Source: Sthenelais limicola (taxonomy: Eukaryota; Annelida; Polychaeta; Phyllodocida; Sigalionidae). Taken from it: a stretch of 64,000 nt of DNA. A program made the position numbers and the translations under genes. The notes beneath the pieces were generated by a model. It was not told where the DNA came from. It was given only the letters and a program-made list of their open reading frames with translations, and did not search any database. The stretch lies in NCBI GenBank assembly GCA_942159475.1, contig OW804100.1, positions 10,414,646 to 10,478,645 of the forward strand, given 5' to 3'. Shown one piece after another: positions 1 to 8,412 of the stretch. How positions within the stretch are numbered: the first letter of the stretch is position 1; every line of letters starts with the position of its first letter.

Positions 1-2922
1 GCGCACTTTCTGCTATGCGAATGACACGCCCTTGCCTATAATCAAAAGTCCCATTCTTGAAATGTAATACGAGGAGTTAATGCAATGCCCGAGTCTCCAT
101 TTACTGAGGATGGTATCAGAGGAGGGGCGATTCAGATAATTGCTCTTTCCATGCAGCGCCAATTACCAAATGTTGAGATTCACTCGTTCTCGTGTCCATC
201 CTAATTGATTTTTTGACTATATATATACTTCGTTCTTAGGTCGCTACCATGCACTATAATTGTCTTTTCAATGCGGAAGCTGTGCCATAGTTCTGTTAAT
301 ATTGATACAACGTATGCTTGTCGACTTATGTTGACTTTTTGTTTATTCTACACATCATCACATCGCTTGGGAAGCCCCAGCAGAAAGATAATCTGCGAAC
401 ACTGAAACTTCTTAATATCTTTTTCTCTCAGTGCCAGTTTTCATTTTATGATTTCATTATTTACATTATCGTGACTCTAATTTCATTTTGCATTGAGCAA
501 AATCATTCGGGGAACAATATGCATGGTTGATTGGACAACTTCGTGTGAGGAATGTGGCATAAATTGGATTTTTTTCCCCGCAGTCTGTCAATTTTTATCC
601 CGGGTCTTCAGAGGTTGCAATCTCATGAAATTTATTTTCTCTGATTTGTTAATTTCAACAACTTCCGTATTGAGTCGCACCGAATAAGGTGACTGGCGAA
701 CCGTTAAAATATTTCTTTTTCCTACATGTTCTCCACTCTCTTTGCTCTGCTTGTAAGAACCATGCATATATAATATATAGGAAGGTGTTTTCCATGCGGA
801 CGCAATATATCAATAAATTATCAGCTCCATGCGTCCCCCTGGGGTTAAGACGATTTGCAGTAGCAGCTCGAATAAAAAGAAAGGTCATCGAGCTTTTCTC
901 CATAATCTGACCTTCCCGAATTGCTGGGCCTATAAATCAATGGCTTCAGAGAGGCTGTAGAATTAGATAGTTGATGATCCGAATAGATTGTCTGCGTGTA
1001 TTACCGTTGTCAAATCAAGAGACGTTATTGACTTATTATATGGTGGTCCTGTGGTCTGTGTGTGCCATATTTCGTTACGACTCATGTGAGTGTGGCGTGA
1101 GAGATTTATAGACCGGAATGTTATAGTAGGAGACGAACGTATACATCAGATTATCGTTTGGGGCATGTTGACTCGTAAGCTTTCATTGTTTTTTTACAGC
1201 TTCTGACAAGTGCTTCTAAACAAGGCTGTGACAATAGATGTAAATCCATAGACCAACCTAGACAACCCTGAAACGCTCTATTGACTATTTGTCGGATTCT
1301 TAAACTGTAAAACAGACCCGGGTGACTCACCTAGGAATGGACCTGGAATAGTTGTAGTCAGTAAGAATGAAAATAAAACACTGCTTCTTTTACACGTAGC
1401 AGAACAAGCATCACGTGGGATGCTGCTCGAAGGGGTCTCACTTCTAACCTCAAGTCACTCTGTTTTATTTGACGGAGGTTACAAAGTTACCATAGAGTTT
1501 GACTGTATAGGCTGTTTGGTAGATCAAAACATCCCGAGATTGCCTGCACGCCCACTCAGCTTGTGTATCGGTCTATCAAGGAATAGTATGCAGGGCCATA
1601 TTTCTTGATTAATAACTTGTAGGATTTATCAGTAACCATAGATAATAAAGCTTTGCAGGTCAAGAGTTATCCAGGGACCACACCGGTGAGAAGGTGTTGA
1701 AAGCGGTGCTACTCCGCTCGCCTCAACTGCACGAAAGTGTTCACCATACGCATGACAATTGCGCTAGCTCCAAAAGAAACTACTGGGTGTAAATTGCGCG
1801 GTAAAGCGGTCCTGCTACCGTTCGTTGTTACGTCACCGATAATGTTTAAGCAGATGCACTACTTATTCAATTCCGCAATGATCTTAAATTATCGTGTCTG
1901 AATGTGGCTTATTACAAGATATTGAGTGTGCGGTTATTATAGTCACCGGATTAAAGTTACATGCTGTTGCAAGTGGGCACAAAATCAATATCTAGGGGCC
2001 TCGGGTGAGAAGATTAATTCTCCGTTGCCAACTGAGACAGCGAACGTATACTTTCATCCTTGGCCATTTCTCCCCTTAACATAGTAAGTCTAAATGGGAA
2101 CCATATTCCAGCTCACCGTCTTCAGCCTGACCCTATCATTCATGTCCACATGTCTACCTGTGGGAGCCACTGGAGGAAATGCCTTTCATACTGGTTATTC
2201 TCCAGTGTGCACTCTTAGACCGATTTACACCCTTCCTTACCAGCCCATAGATGTCTGTGCGCTAAGAGTGCAATAATGGGTCTAGATGGTGTCTCCCCAC
2301 TGGATACAGCAAATTGATGAAGGATCGAAAGTCTCGCTTTATGACTGATTTTGTTCTGTTTCATTGAATTGAACATTACTACTAGAAGGCCACATATCCC
2401 CCGAGGTATAATGAAGATGTAGGTGTAATGCTTGGTCATACCAACTCAGCATATCGTCCCTGATAAATTGGAGAAAGAGTCCAATGTCCTGCAAATAAAA
2501 CCAACTGCGAAAATAACTATACATAGTTTACGAAACTCCATGCATGCCAGATAACAGATCGTTTAATTGAAATTGATTGTAGTTGAAATTGGGTAAACTC
2601 ATGGCGGAGCAGAGGTGTGGAAGTCCTTGGTATCTCTAAGATGGAAACCTATGGGTTTCTGGCGCCTCGAAAAATTCTTGGGGTTACATTCAATGATGTT
2701 AGGAATGCGAACTAATGGATCAACCATTGAAATATATTATGAAGCTCATGGGCCTCTCCTCCAACATGTATGCTGAGGGAGATGGTCAGGTGAAAAGAAG
2801 ACATGGGTGCAGCATATTTCATCCATTCAGAATGATATTGTATACACTATGAAAAGGATTTACTTATCGTGGGAGGTCCGAAGATAGCTTTGGCAATGGA
2901 AAGCCTGTGCTCAATTCATAAA
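1..2922. other. No supported feature
   Basis: Ordinary AT-rich sequence. Reading frames are short (at most 82 codons), occur on both strands and show no recognisable domain. I see no tandem array, long dyad or transposon end before the Ngaro-like element begins at 2923. Confidence 0.5.
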
Positions 2923-3097
2923 TATTACGGGAGCGCCACCCTAACCCCGAACACACAAGTGGAGAGAGGTTATGGGAAATTGATTTTTATTTACATAAAA
3001 AACAATCAGGTGAGTTACATGTAAGGTAACTATTGATGTGATATTGTAGTATAATTAGGAGAGATAATTATAATTAATTATATAATGATATAATAAA
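2923..3097 (-). repeat. B2 terminal repeat of the Ngaro-like element
   Basis: This 175-bp segment reads identical to B1 at 3305-3479 (offset 382). It forms the 3' end of the element in transcription sense. On the sense strand it contains an AATAAA hexamer (complement of 2986-2991), a possible poly(A) signal about 60 nt before the element end. The flank at lower coordinates ends in ttcataaa. Confidence 0.9.
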
Positions 3098-3137
3098 TGG
3101 CCCCTTGGATATATGTTGATAGGTGAGGGTGGGAGGG
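3098..3137. repeat. 40-bp spacer between B2 and A2
   Basis: This segment separates B2 from A2 and is present in neither A1 nor B1. It is G-rich on the plus strand. A2 and B2 are usually described as contiguous in this group, so the spacer is either element-specific or marks where the A homology has been cut short. Confidence 0.6.
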
Positions 3138-3304
3138 AAGAGAAATATATATAGGTGGTGAGGGGAGCGAGGAGAAGGAGAAAGTGAGGGGTGAGGGTGT
3201 AGAGCCGTTAGGGGCGCATGAGTGTATTATTGAGGGATATGGGTTGTGTGCTTGAGTCCAGGTGGCGCCGCAATACCACATCATCACTTATGCGATGACT
3301 ACAT
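3138..3304 (-). repeat. A2 internal repeat of the Ngaro-like element
   Basis: This 167-bp segment reads identical to A1 at 8246-8412 (offset 5108). It abuts B1 directly at 3304/3305, recreating the junction expected in a circular intermediate where the left and right ends are joined. The short open frame across it (3078-3287, minus) is repeated in A1 and is most likely non-coding. Confidence 0.9.
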
Positions 3305-3479
3305 TATTACGGGAGCGCCACCCTAACCCCGAACACACAAGTGGAGAGAGGTTATGGGAAATTGATTTTTATTTACATAAAAAACAATCAGGTGAGTTAC
3401 ATGTAAGGTAACTATTGATGTGATATTGTAGTATAATTAGGAGAGATAATTATAATTAATTATATAATGATATAATAAA
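3305..3479 (-). repeat. B1 internal repeat of the Ngaro-like element
   Basis: This 175-bp segment is the second copy of B and reads identical to 2923-3097. It lies downstream of the recombinase ORF in sense orientation. The sense-strand AATAAA falls at the complement of 3368-3373, so transcripts could end here or in B2. Confidence 0.9.
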
Positions 3480-3769
3480 GGCCCAAAAGAGCCAGGATTT
3501 TGTAATTAGGGGAAGTGGAGGGAGGGTTAAAGAATTGTATTGGGTCCTCGGGGCCGAGGAGGTGAGTATAATTATTTGATATGAGTTAGATATGTGAGGA
3601 CACAGTAATATATGGCTGTGTGAATGTCAGGCATTATGTGAGTGTCATTGATTCAAGTGTGATTGGTAGTAGATGCCTCGTGTATTTAGTATAATGTCAG
3701 GCGAGCACAGTTGATTATGATTATAAGCCAGTGCCCTTGTCCCCAGGCAGCTACCCACATAGTGGCTGG
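3480..3769 (-). other. 3' non-coding segment of the element, between recombinase and B1
   Basis: About 290 bp follow the recombinase stop codon and hold no supported coding sequence. A GC-rich dyad, CCTCGG-GG-CCGAGG (3546-3559), could form a 6-bp hairpin in RNA or DNA. Its role is unknown. Confidence 0.6.
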
Positions 3770-4807
3770 CTATCGTGCTATTGCGTTTGCTAGGATAGCA
3801 CTGGTTTTAGGCTGTGAGGTGGATACATAGCGTTTATACGCATCTGAAGACCACCCTCCCAGTTCCTTGACTTGAAGCTCTGATGCGCCTGCTGCGTAGG
3901 CTGTGGTTGCAGCTGCTTTTCTCAGGCTATGTAGTGATAGGGACTTTGTTTCAACCCCATGTCGCTTGAGATGTTCTTTCCACTTGCGGGCGACAAATGT
4001 TGCGGGGATTGGTCTGGTGGAGTGTCTGAATGTGAGGAATGGTTCCTTATCGGACGATGTGGGCTGTAAGAGGAGAAGCTGCCTGACTCTGCTGACAACG
4101 CAGATACACTGGTCAGGGCCTCTCGCAAGCCTGATGATCCTACGCTGGTAGGCTGTCTGCATATTCTTGGCCCCTTTTACTTGAATGGTGACCTCCTCAT
4201 TTGAGACTTTGACATCCGCCCTCGTGAGGTGTCGTGCTGGGTCAAATCTCTTGATGGTTGGTGGCACGACTTCCGACTGTCGCATGGCACCTTGGTACAT
4301 CATGAGGACGGCTGTGGCTAGCGCTGTCCCTTCGTAATCACCTGGTAACAATATTATCATGTGCCTTAGCGTGCTGACGTCGATAGGGGCCTTAGGGCTC
4401 GGAATATATTCCTTGTTCCTTAGTAGTCCCTCGAGCGTCCATTTTACTCGATGGTGCTCATAATTGGCCGTACTGGCATCACACCTCTTGAGATATGTCT
4501 TTATATGAGATAGGTGATTAGCGATGGTCTTAGGTGATTTTATGTAGGATGATAGGTGTTGGAGATATACACAGATATGGTCGACTCGGGCACTTTGCGG
4601 ATCGATCTGCATCTGCTGAGCGAATTTCAGGAATGCAGTGACAGCCGACTTCCTATTGCGACTTGTTCCAGCAGACCACGCCGCCTCCTGTGTCTGCTCC
4701 ACTTGTGCGGCCAGGGTCTGCATTGGGGTGCCTGAAAAATAGTATGTCATTAACAAATTGCAATGCATATAGGCATGGTGGTACAACCTTAAGTGCATAA
4801 TGATCAA
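3770..4807 (-). CDS. Tyrosine recombinase (YR) of the Ngaro-like element
   Basis: This product would integrate the circular DNA copy by site-specific recombination through a covalent 3'-phosphotyrosine. The open frame is 345 aa from the first Met. An N-terminal SAM-like/core-binding region (roughly residues 35-130) is followed by the catalytic domain with all family hallmarks: box I GAMRQSEV (Arg176), box II HSLRKAAA (His293, Arg296), the LGGW motif (Trp319 at the third basic/His position) and a tyrosine at 324 or 327 in YKRYVS. All catalytic residues are present, so the enzyme looks intact. The frame overlaps the RT-RNase H frame by 155 nt in a different phase. The first clearly domain-like sequence begins near a later Met at about residue 29, and TTTTTCAG (complement of 4732-4739) resembles a splice acceptor just upstream, so the real N-terminus may be internal or made by splicing. 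Confidence 0.9.
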   Translation of the reverse strand: MIIMHLRLYHHAYMHCNLLMTYYFSGTPMQTLAAQVEQTQEAAWSAGTSRNRKSAVTAFLKFAQQMQIDPQSARVDHICVYLQHLSSYIKSPKTIANHLSHIKTYLKRCDASTANYEHHRVKWTLEGLLRNKEYIPSPKAPIDVSTLRHMIILLPGDYEGTALATAVLMMYQGAMRQSEVVPPTIKRFDPARHLTRADVKVSNEEVTIQVKGAKNMQTAYQRRIIRLARGPDQCICVVSRVRQLLLLQPTSSDKEPFLTFRHSTRPIPATFVARKWKEHLKRHGVETKSLSLHSLRKAAATTAYAAGASELQVKELGGWSSDAYKRYVSTSQPKTSAILANAIAR

Positions 4808-6803
4808 CCCATGTGTCCCTTAATTGTTTTTGTGGTTTGCCCAGGTGTGATCGGCTAAGTGCATCGGCGACTGAGTTGGACGATCCCTGTATATGGGCAT
4901 ATGACAGTTTGACGTCAAACCTGGCCTGCACCATCCAGGCAAGCCTTGCTGCGGCCAGCATGACATGGTTCTTTCCTTTTCCATTCTGAAAGACTGATAC
5001 ACTTGACATGTTGTCGCATAGTACTAAGATGTGACTACCTCTGTCACTCTCAGAGATGAATGTATGCAGTGCTACGGCGACATTGATGGCTTCTATCTCA
5101 GAGATGTTACATGCCTCCAATTCCAGCCGGCATATCTGATATTCATATGTGAACTGGCCATCAGTGCCCCCTATGCCACTGAGGCAGGCATCCACGAGGT
5201 AAGTCTTTGTTGGTTCTATTTCGGGTATAATGGATCTTCCATTCCATTCCCCGCAGAAATCTCTGAACCACCGTAGATCTTCTTTTATGTGGCTGTTTAC
5301 ATTCATATGTGGTCCCTTGAATCCTCTCAGGCTGTCCAGGAGCCTTGATACAAATAGGCGTGCAGGTGGGACGCACTTACCTACGTGTATCAGCGATCCA
5401 ATGATAGATTGGAGCTCGCGCTTGGTGATGGTGCGCTTCTTTATATATTTATTAACTAGGGCGATGGTCTCCTTGATCTTGAGGGGAGGAATTGATAGTG
5501 ACATCTCCTCTGCATCAATGAGTATTCCTAGCCAGGTGGCTTTGCTGCCAGGTTGTTGTAGCTTTCCAGAGGCCTCAGGGAGCCCTAGCTCCGTCAGTAG
5601 ATTTCTGGCATAGTCGTAGGCTCTTGTTGTTGATTCCTTATCAGGGCCGAGTAGTGCTAGATCATCCAGGTACATGAATGATGTGAACCCTTCCCTCTCG
5701 AGCATGCGGACAATGGAGTTGGCCAACCTTTGCATATGCGCGCTGGATCCACGACTGCCGAAGGGCATTGTTAGGTCGCAGAACCAACTATCACGCCACT
5801 GCAGACACAGCAGGGGCCAGTCGAGAGGGTCACTGTACATGTTTTTGTAGGCACGAGAGATGTCTATGACAGCAATGTGGGCCTTGCTCCCCAGGCCTTT
5901 AAGATGTACTACCAGGTCTTCTACTGTAGGGAGAGAGTGTGGTCGCTGTTCTCCCCATACCGAGTTCTTTATTATAAACTTGTTAACAGAGTTCTCCTCT
6001 GGGAAGGTTAGGTCAATGATGACGCGACGGGCCTCAGTCTCCTTCTTGGCTCTAGACATCATGGGTGACACGTGGGCCCATGGGTCGAACGGGGTTGACT
6101 CGAACGGGCCAACCAGGCCACTAAGGTCGAGTTCTTTCTGAATGAAATCGTCAATTTTGCTGGAGAACTTGGTGGCACTAGGGTGGTTATTATTGTTGCC
6201 ATTGTTGGTGACTGGGCCTAGATAGCCCATGGGGAAACCGTACTTAATGAATTCAAGTATCTCCCTATCTTCATTGCTGGAGGAGAGGTGCCTGTCCCAC
6301 TGATCTATGTTGAGGGAGCTAGGTATCAATATTTTAGCTTGTAGGGCATTAGGCAATCCAGTGTCCCTTACCTTGCTGTATATTTCGGCGAACTTTCCCC
6401 AGACTATGTTGTGGTCGGTCTGGGGCCAGTGCATTACTCGGTGTTGTTGTAGAGCCGCAGGTCTCGTGTCGACTGAAGCTGGGTCTGCTTTGCCGGCACA
6501 TATGGCAGCGACCGCATCAAAATAGTCACTGTTGATGATTAGCGTAGGCCGGGTGTATGGCCTAACTATATTCTCATTCTGTTTCGACGGGATGAATGCT
6601 GGGGCCATAGGATTTAGTGTAACACCAGATATCGTTCCCTGACGGTGGTTTGTTTTGGGATCGCTGCCTCCATGATGGATCTCGTGCAAGCTCTCGTGGC
6701 GCGCGAGACCAGGCTTGTTAATGTATGCAGCTGACCCAGTTTCCCCATGTGGGTCAGGGAATGGTGCCAATGTTGGGCGTGGCACATGCACATTGCCATC
6801 CAC
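4653..6803 (-). CDS. Reverse transcriptase-RNase H polyprotein of the Ngaro-like element
   Basis: This protein would copy the element RNA into DNA and degrade the RNA strand. The frame is 716 aa counted from a GTG codon. RT motifs in order are RRVIIDLTFP (259-268), DISRAY (314-319, first catalytic Asp), LTMPFGSRGS (344-353), YLDD (378-381, catalytic pair) and TWLGILID (423-430). RNase H follows with VDACLSG (Asp538), SEIEAIN (Glu571), LCDNMSSV (Asp597) and SVADALSR (Asp647), giving the full D-E-D-D set. No methyltransferase follows. There is no in-frame ATG before about residue 66, and the frame is open upstream to 6839, through a -1 frameshift heptamer at the gag end. The enzyme is therefore probably made as a gag-pol fusion. 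The last 65 residues, past RNase H, overlap the recombinase frame and match nothing I know. Confidence 0.9.
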   Translation of the reverse strand: MDGNVHVPRPTLAPFPDPHGETGSAAYINKPGLARHESLHEIHHGGSDPKTNHRQGTISGVTLNPMAPAFIPSKQNENIVRPYTRPTLIINSDYFDAVAAICAGKADPASVDTRPAALQQHRVMHWPQTDHNIVWGKFAEIYSKVRDTGLPNALQAKILIPSSLNIDQWDRHLSSSNEDREILEFIKYGFPMGYLGPVTNNGNNNNHPSATKFSSKIDDFIQKELDLSGLVGPFESTPFDPWAHVSPMMSRAKKETEARRVIIDLTFPEENSVNKFIIKNSVWGEQRPHSLPTVEDLVVHLKGLGSKAHIAVIDISRAYKNMYSDPLDWPLLCLQWRDSWFCDLTMPFGSRGSSAHMQRLANSIVRMLEREGFTSFMYLDDLALLGPDKESTTRAYDYARNLLTELGLPEASGKLQQPGSKATWLGILIDAEEMSLSIPPLKIKETIALVNKYIKKRTITKRELQSIIGSLIHVGKCVPPARLFVSRLLDSLRGFKGPHMNVNSHIKEDLRWFRDFCGEWNGRSIIPEIEPTKTYLVDACLSGIGGTDGQFTYEYQICRLELEACNISEIEAINVAVALHTFISESDRGSHILVLCDNMSSVSVFQNGKGKNHVMLAAARLAWMVQARFDVKLSYAHIQGSSNSVADALSRSHLGKPQKQLRDTWVDHYALKVVPPCLYALQFVNDILFFRHPNADPGRTSGADTGGGVVCWNKSQ

Positions 6804-6821
6804 GCCCGCTATTCGTTTTTT
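6775..6821 (-). promoter_or_regulatory. -1 programmed ribosomal frameshift signal at the gag/RT junction
   Basis: In sense orientation the heptamer A AAA AAC (complement of 6815-6821) sits exactly on gag codon boundaries (tcA AAA AAC), two codons before the TAG stop. After 7 nt (6808-6814) comes a perfect 8-bp stem, GGGCGTGG (6800-6807) with CCACGCCC (6775-6782), closing a 17-nt loop. A one-base backward slip continues in CGA ATA GCG GGC GTG, which is the RT frame. Heptamer type, spacer and stem match the known retroviral -1 frameshift rules. The loop can also pair with bases at 6761-6773, giving an alternative or competing fold. Use in the cell is inferred. Confidence 0.8.
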
Positions 6822-8080
6822 GAGGACTGTACTGACCTCTCATCATTATTGTGCCTAGATTTGGCACTCACCTGTTGGTTGCCTGATTGGGTCCTGTTGG
6901 GCTTTGGTGTGTATGTCCCATCATTCTGTTGTTGACTGTGTTTGACGCGCCTCTCGCACTCCCTAACACTGTGGTGCGTTCTGCGGCCAATGGAGTCACA
7001 GTATGAGCACGAGTGGAGGAGCAGTATTGCCCCCTCTCTATGATCGCCGCTGTGTGTGCAGCCATTCCTTGTATTAAATGGTCTGCATAGCACTTCCAGT
7101 GATTTTGAATCCTTCTTAGATGTTTTGTTATCCGCTGATGTGTTGCCCGAGGTATGCCCTCCTCCAGTGAGGCATATACGGACCCTCTCATCCTGTATGG
7201 TACTTTTATCCGACCAGGTGACCTTTCCAGCCTCGATCATATCGAAGACATATTGTGACCAGCGCCTTACCGCTGGCCAGGGCCTCTCCAAGCTATCCTT
7301 GGTGACTTGTCGAAGATGGTGCATCATATGGTGGTAGTCGTCAGAGTCATATGCATCGGGGTCGTCCAACAGTGCCAGAAAGCCGTCAATATATTCATTA
7401 CTATTAAGGGAGGAGCGGGCGTCCAATTTTTGTTTAATTGTCTGTGATCCCTCCCTGTAAACGTACATGTATGGCTTTGATTGGAGGCCAGCCCTATGAA
7501 TATTAGATAGTATGTCAACCCTACCGTGCAGGCCGTGTGCAAACCTCTCACGATCGATCTCCCGCTCGATGAAGTCATCTGCTAACACTTGGCCTCGTAT
7601 CACGTTTGGTGTAGATGCTGTGCGGTATCTAGCCGCCTTGACCCAGCTATTGATCCTGTGGCCAGATCCTGATTGTTGCGGGTTTTTAAAGAATATTTCC
7701 CTGGATGACTCGGGTGAGGGGTCCCTCTTCCTCTTGCTGCTATGGCTAGACCTGGTACTAGATCTGGAGCGTCTAGACGACCTAGATCTGCGTGAGCTGG
7801 AAGAGGACGCCGCGCCAGACTCGGCCTTTGACCTACTTGAGCCCTCGTGGCTCCCGTGTGCGGATTGTGACCGTTGAGATTGCTGTGATTGTTCTTCCTC
7901 ATCCTCCTCGTTTTCTTGCCTATTATTGAATACGTTATTGAGCAGCTCAGTGATTTGAGATACTTGAGTTGTTAACTCCGATATCTCAGCTTGTAGGCTT
8001 TTGCAAGTTGGTGGTTTAGTTGTCTGTCTTTCCTCCTGTTGGCCCGTTTCTTTGGCTCTAGCTCCTCGTGTTCGTGGCAT
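6809..8080 (-). CDS. Gag-like ORF1 protein of the Ngaro-like element
   Basis: This is the putative RNA-binding structural protein of the element. The 423-aa frame starts at an ATG 165 nt inside A1. Visible parts are a heptad-like coiled coil (about 28-50), an acidic/Gln stretch (56-70), a Ser/Arg-rich low-complexity region (80-125, many RRSRSS-type repeats, likely nuclear targeting or RNA binding), a globular middle (140-300) and a Cys/His cluster. The cluster runs C332, C341, H347, H356, C358, C361, H369/H370, C375, as in zinc knuckles of DIRS-order ORF1 proteins. The frame ends with TCA AAA AAC GAA TAG, embedding a slippery heptamer. The RT frame begins 5 nt beyond the stop in the -1 phase. 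Assignment as gag rests on position, zinc cluster and composition, not on a precise family match. Confidence 0.8.
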   Translation of the reverse strand: MPRTRGARAKETGQQEERQTTKPPTCKSLQAEISELTTQVSQITELLNNVFNNRQENEEDEEEQSQQSQRSQSAHGSHEGSSRSKAESGAASSSSSRRSRSSRRSRSSTRSSHSSKRKRDPSPESSREIFFKNPQQSGSGHRINSWVKAARYRTASTPNVIRGQVLADDFIEREIDRERFAHGLHGRVDILSNIHRAGLQSKPYMYVYREGSQTIKQKLDARSSLNSNEYIDGFLALLDDPDAYDSDDYHHMMHHLRQVTKDSLERPWPAVRRWSQYVFDMIEAGKVTWSDKSTIQDERVRICLTGGGHTSGNTSADNKTSKKDSKSLEVLCRPFNTRNGCTHSGDHREGAILLLHSCSYCDSIGRRTHHSVRECERRVKHSQQQNDGTYTPKPNRTQSGNQQVSAKSRHNNDERSVQSSKNE

Positions 8081-8245
8081 TGTCGATCTTGACTTTTAGT
8101 TTGAAATTCCAGGTGTCTTGAGGATTTCCAGGGGCGAAGCAGGCTTCACTGATATCCAGGCTTCGCTCAGGTATTCTCTGACGTTGGAGGTATATTGTAT
8201 TGCCAAAAAGTGGGTTATTAAGGCGAAGAGACCTCTGAGAGAGAA
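8081..8245 (-). other. 5' untranslated region of the element
   Basis: This segment lies between A1 and the gag-like start codon. It has no coding content and no repeat partner elsewhere in the element. It probably holds the transcript leader. No TATA box is clear. Confidence 0.5.
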
Positions 8246-8412
8246 AAGAGAAATATATATAGGTGGTGAGGGGAGCGAGGAGAAGGAGAAAGTGAGGGGT
8301 GAGGGTGTAGAGCCGTTAGGGGCGCATGAGTGTATTATTGAGGGATATGGGTTGTGTGCTTGAGTCCAGGTGGCGCCGCAATACCACATCATCACTTATG
8401 CGATGACTACAT
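8246..8412 (-). repeat. A1 terminal repeat of the Ngaro-like element
   Basis: This is the 5' end of the element in sense orientation, 167 bp and identical by eye to A2 (3138-3304). The homology ends at gactacat; the plus-strand flank continues catttgccg. A promoter for the element is expected in or near this repeat, but I see no decisive motif. Confidence 0.9.

Larger units (their letters stand above)
2923..8412 (-). mobile_element. Complete Ngaro-like (DIRS order) tyrosine-recombinase retrotransposon
   Basis: Elements of this order copy themselves through an RNA intermediate and integrate with a tyrosine recombinase instead of a DDE integrase. Read on the minus strand the order is A1 (8412-8246), gag-like ORF, RT-RNase H ORF, recombinase ORF, B1 (3479-3305), A2 (3304-3138), a 40-bp spacer, B2 (3097-2923). 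This A1-ORFs-B1-A2-B2 'split direct repeat' layout is the hallmark of PAT and Ngaro elements. PAT and DIRS1 carry a methyltransferase domain after RNase H; none is visible here, so Ngaro is the better fit. The 5490-bp copy has three open frames, and both repeat pairs read identical, so it is a recent and possibly active insertion. No target-site duplication is evident, as expected for this integration mechanism. Confidence 0.9.

Noticed and set aside
3078..3287. 69-codon minus-strand frame in A2, repeated at 8096-8395 in A1
   Set aside because: It lies wholly in terminal repeat sequence, is low in complexity, and its duplication follows from the repeat, not from coding.
6801..6803. GTG as the true start of the RT frame
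   Set aside because: Eukaryotic initiation at GTG is unlikely here. The frame is open upstream and a frameshift signal explains its expression better.
2923..8412. Classification as DIRS1 or PAT
   Set aside because: DIRS1 has inverted terminal repeats, unlike these split direct repeats. PAT carries a methyltransferase domain, which I cannot find between RNase H and the recombinase.
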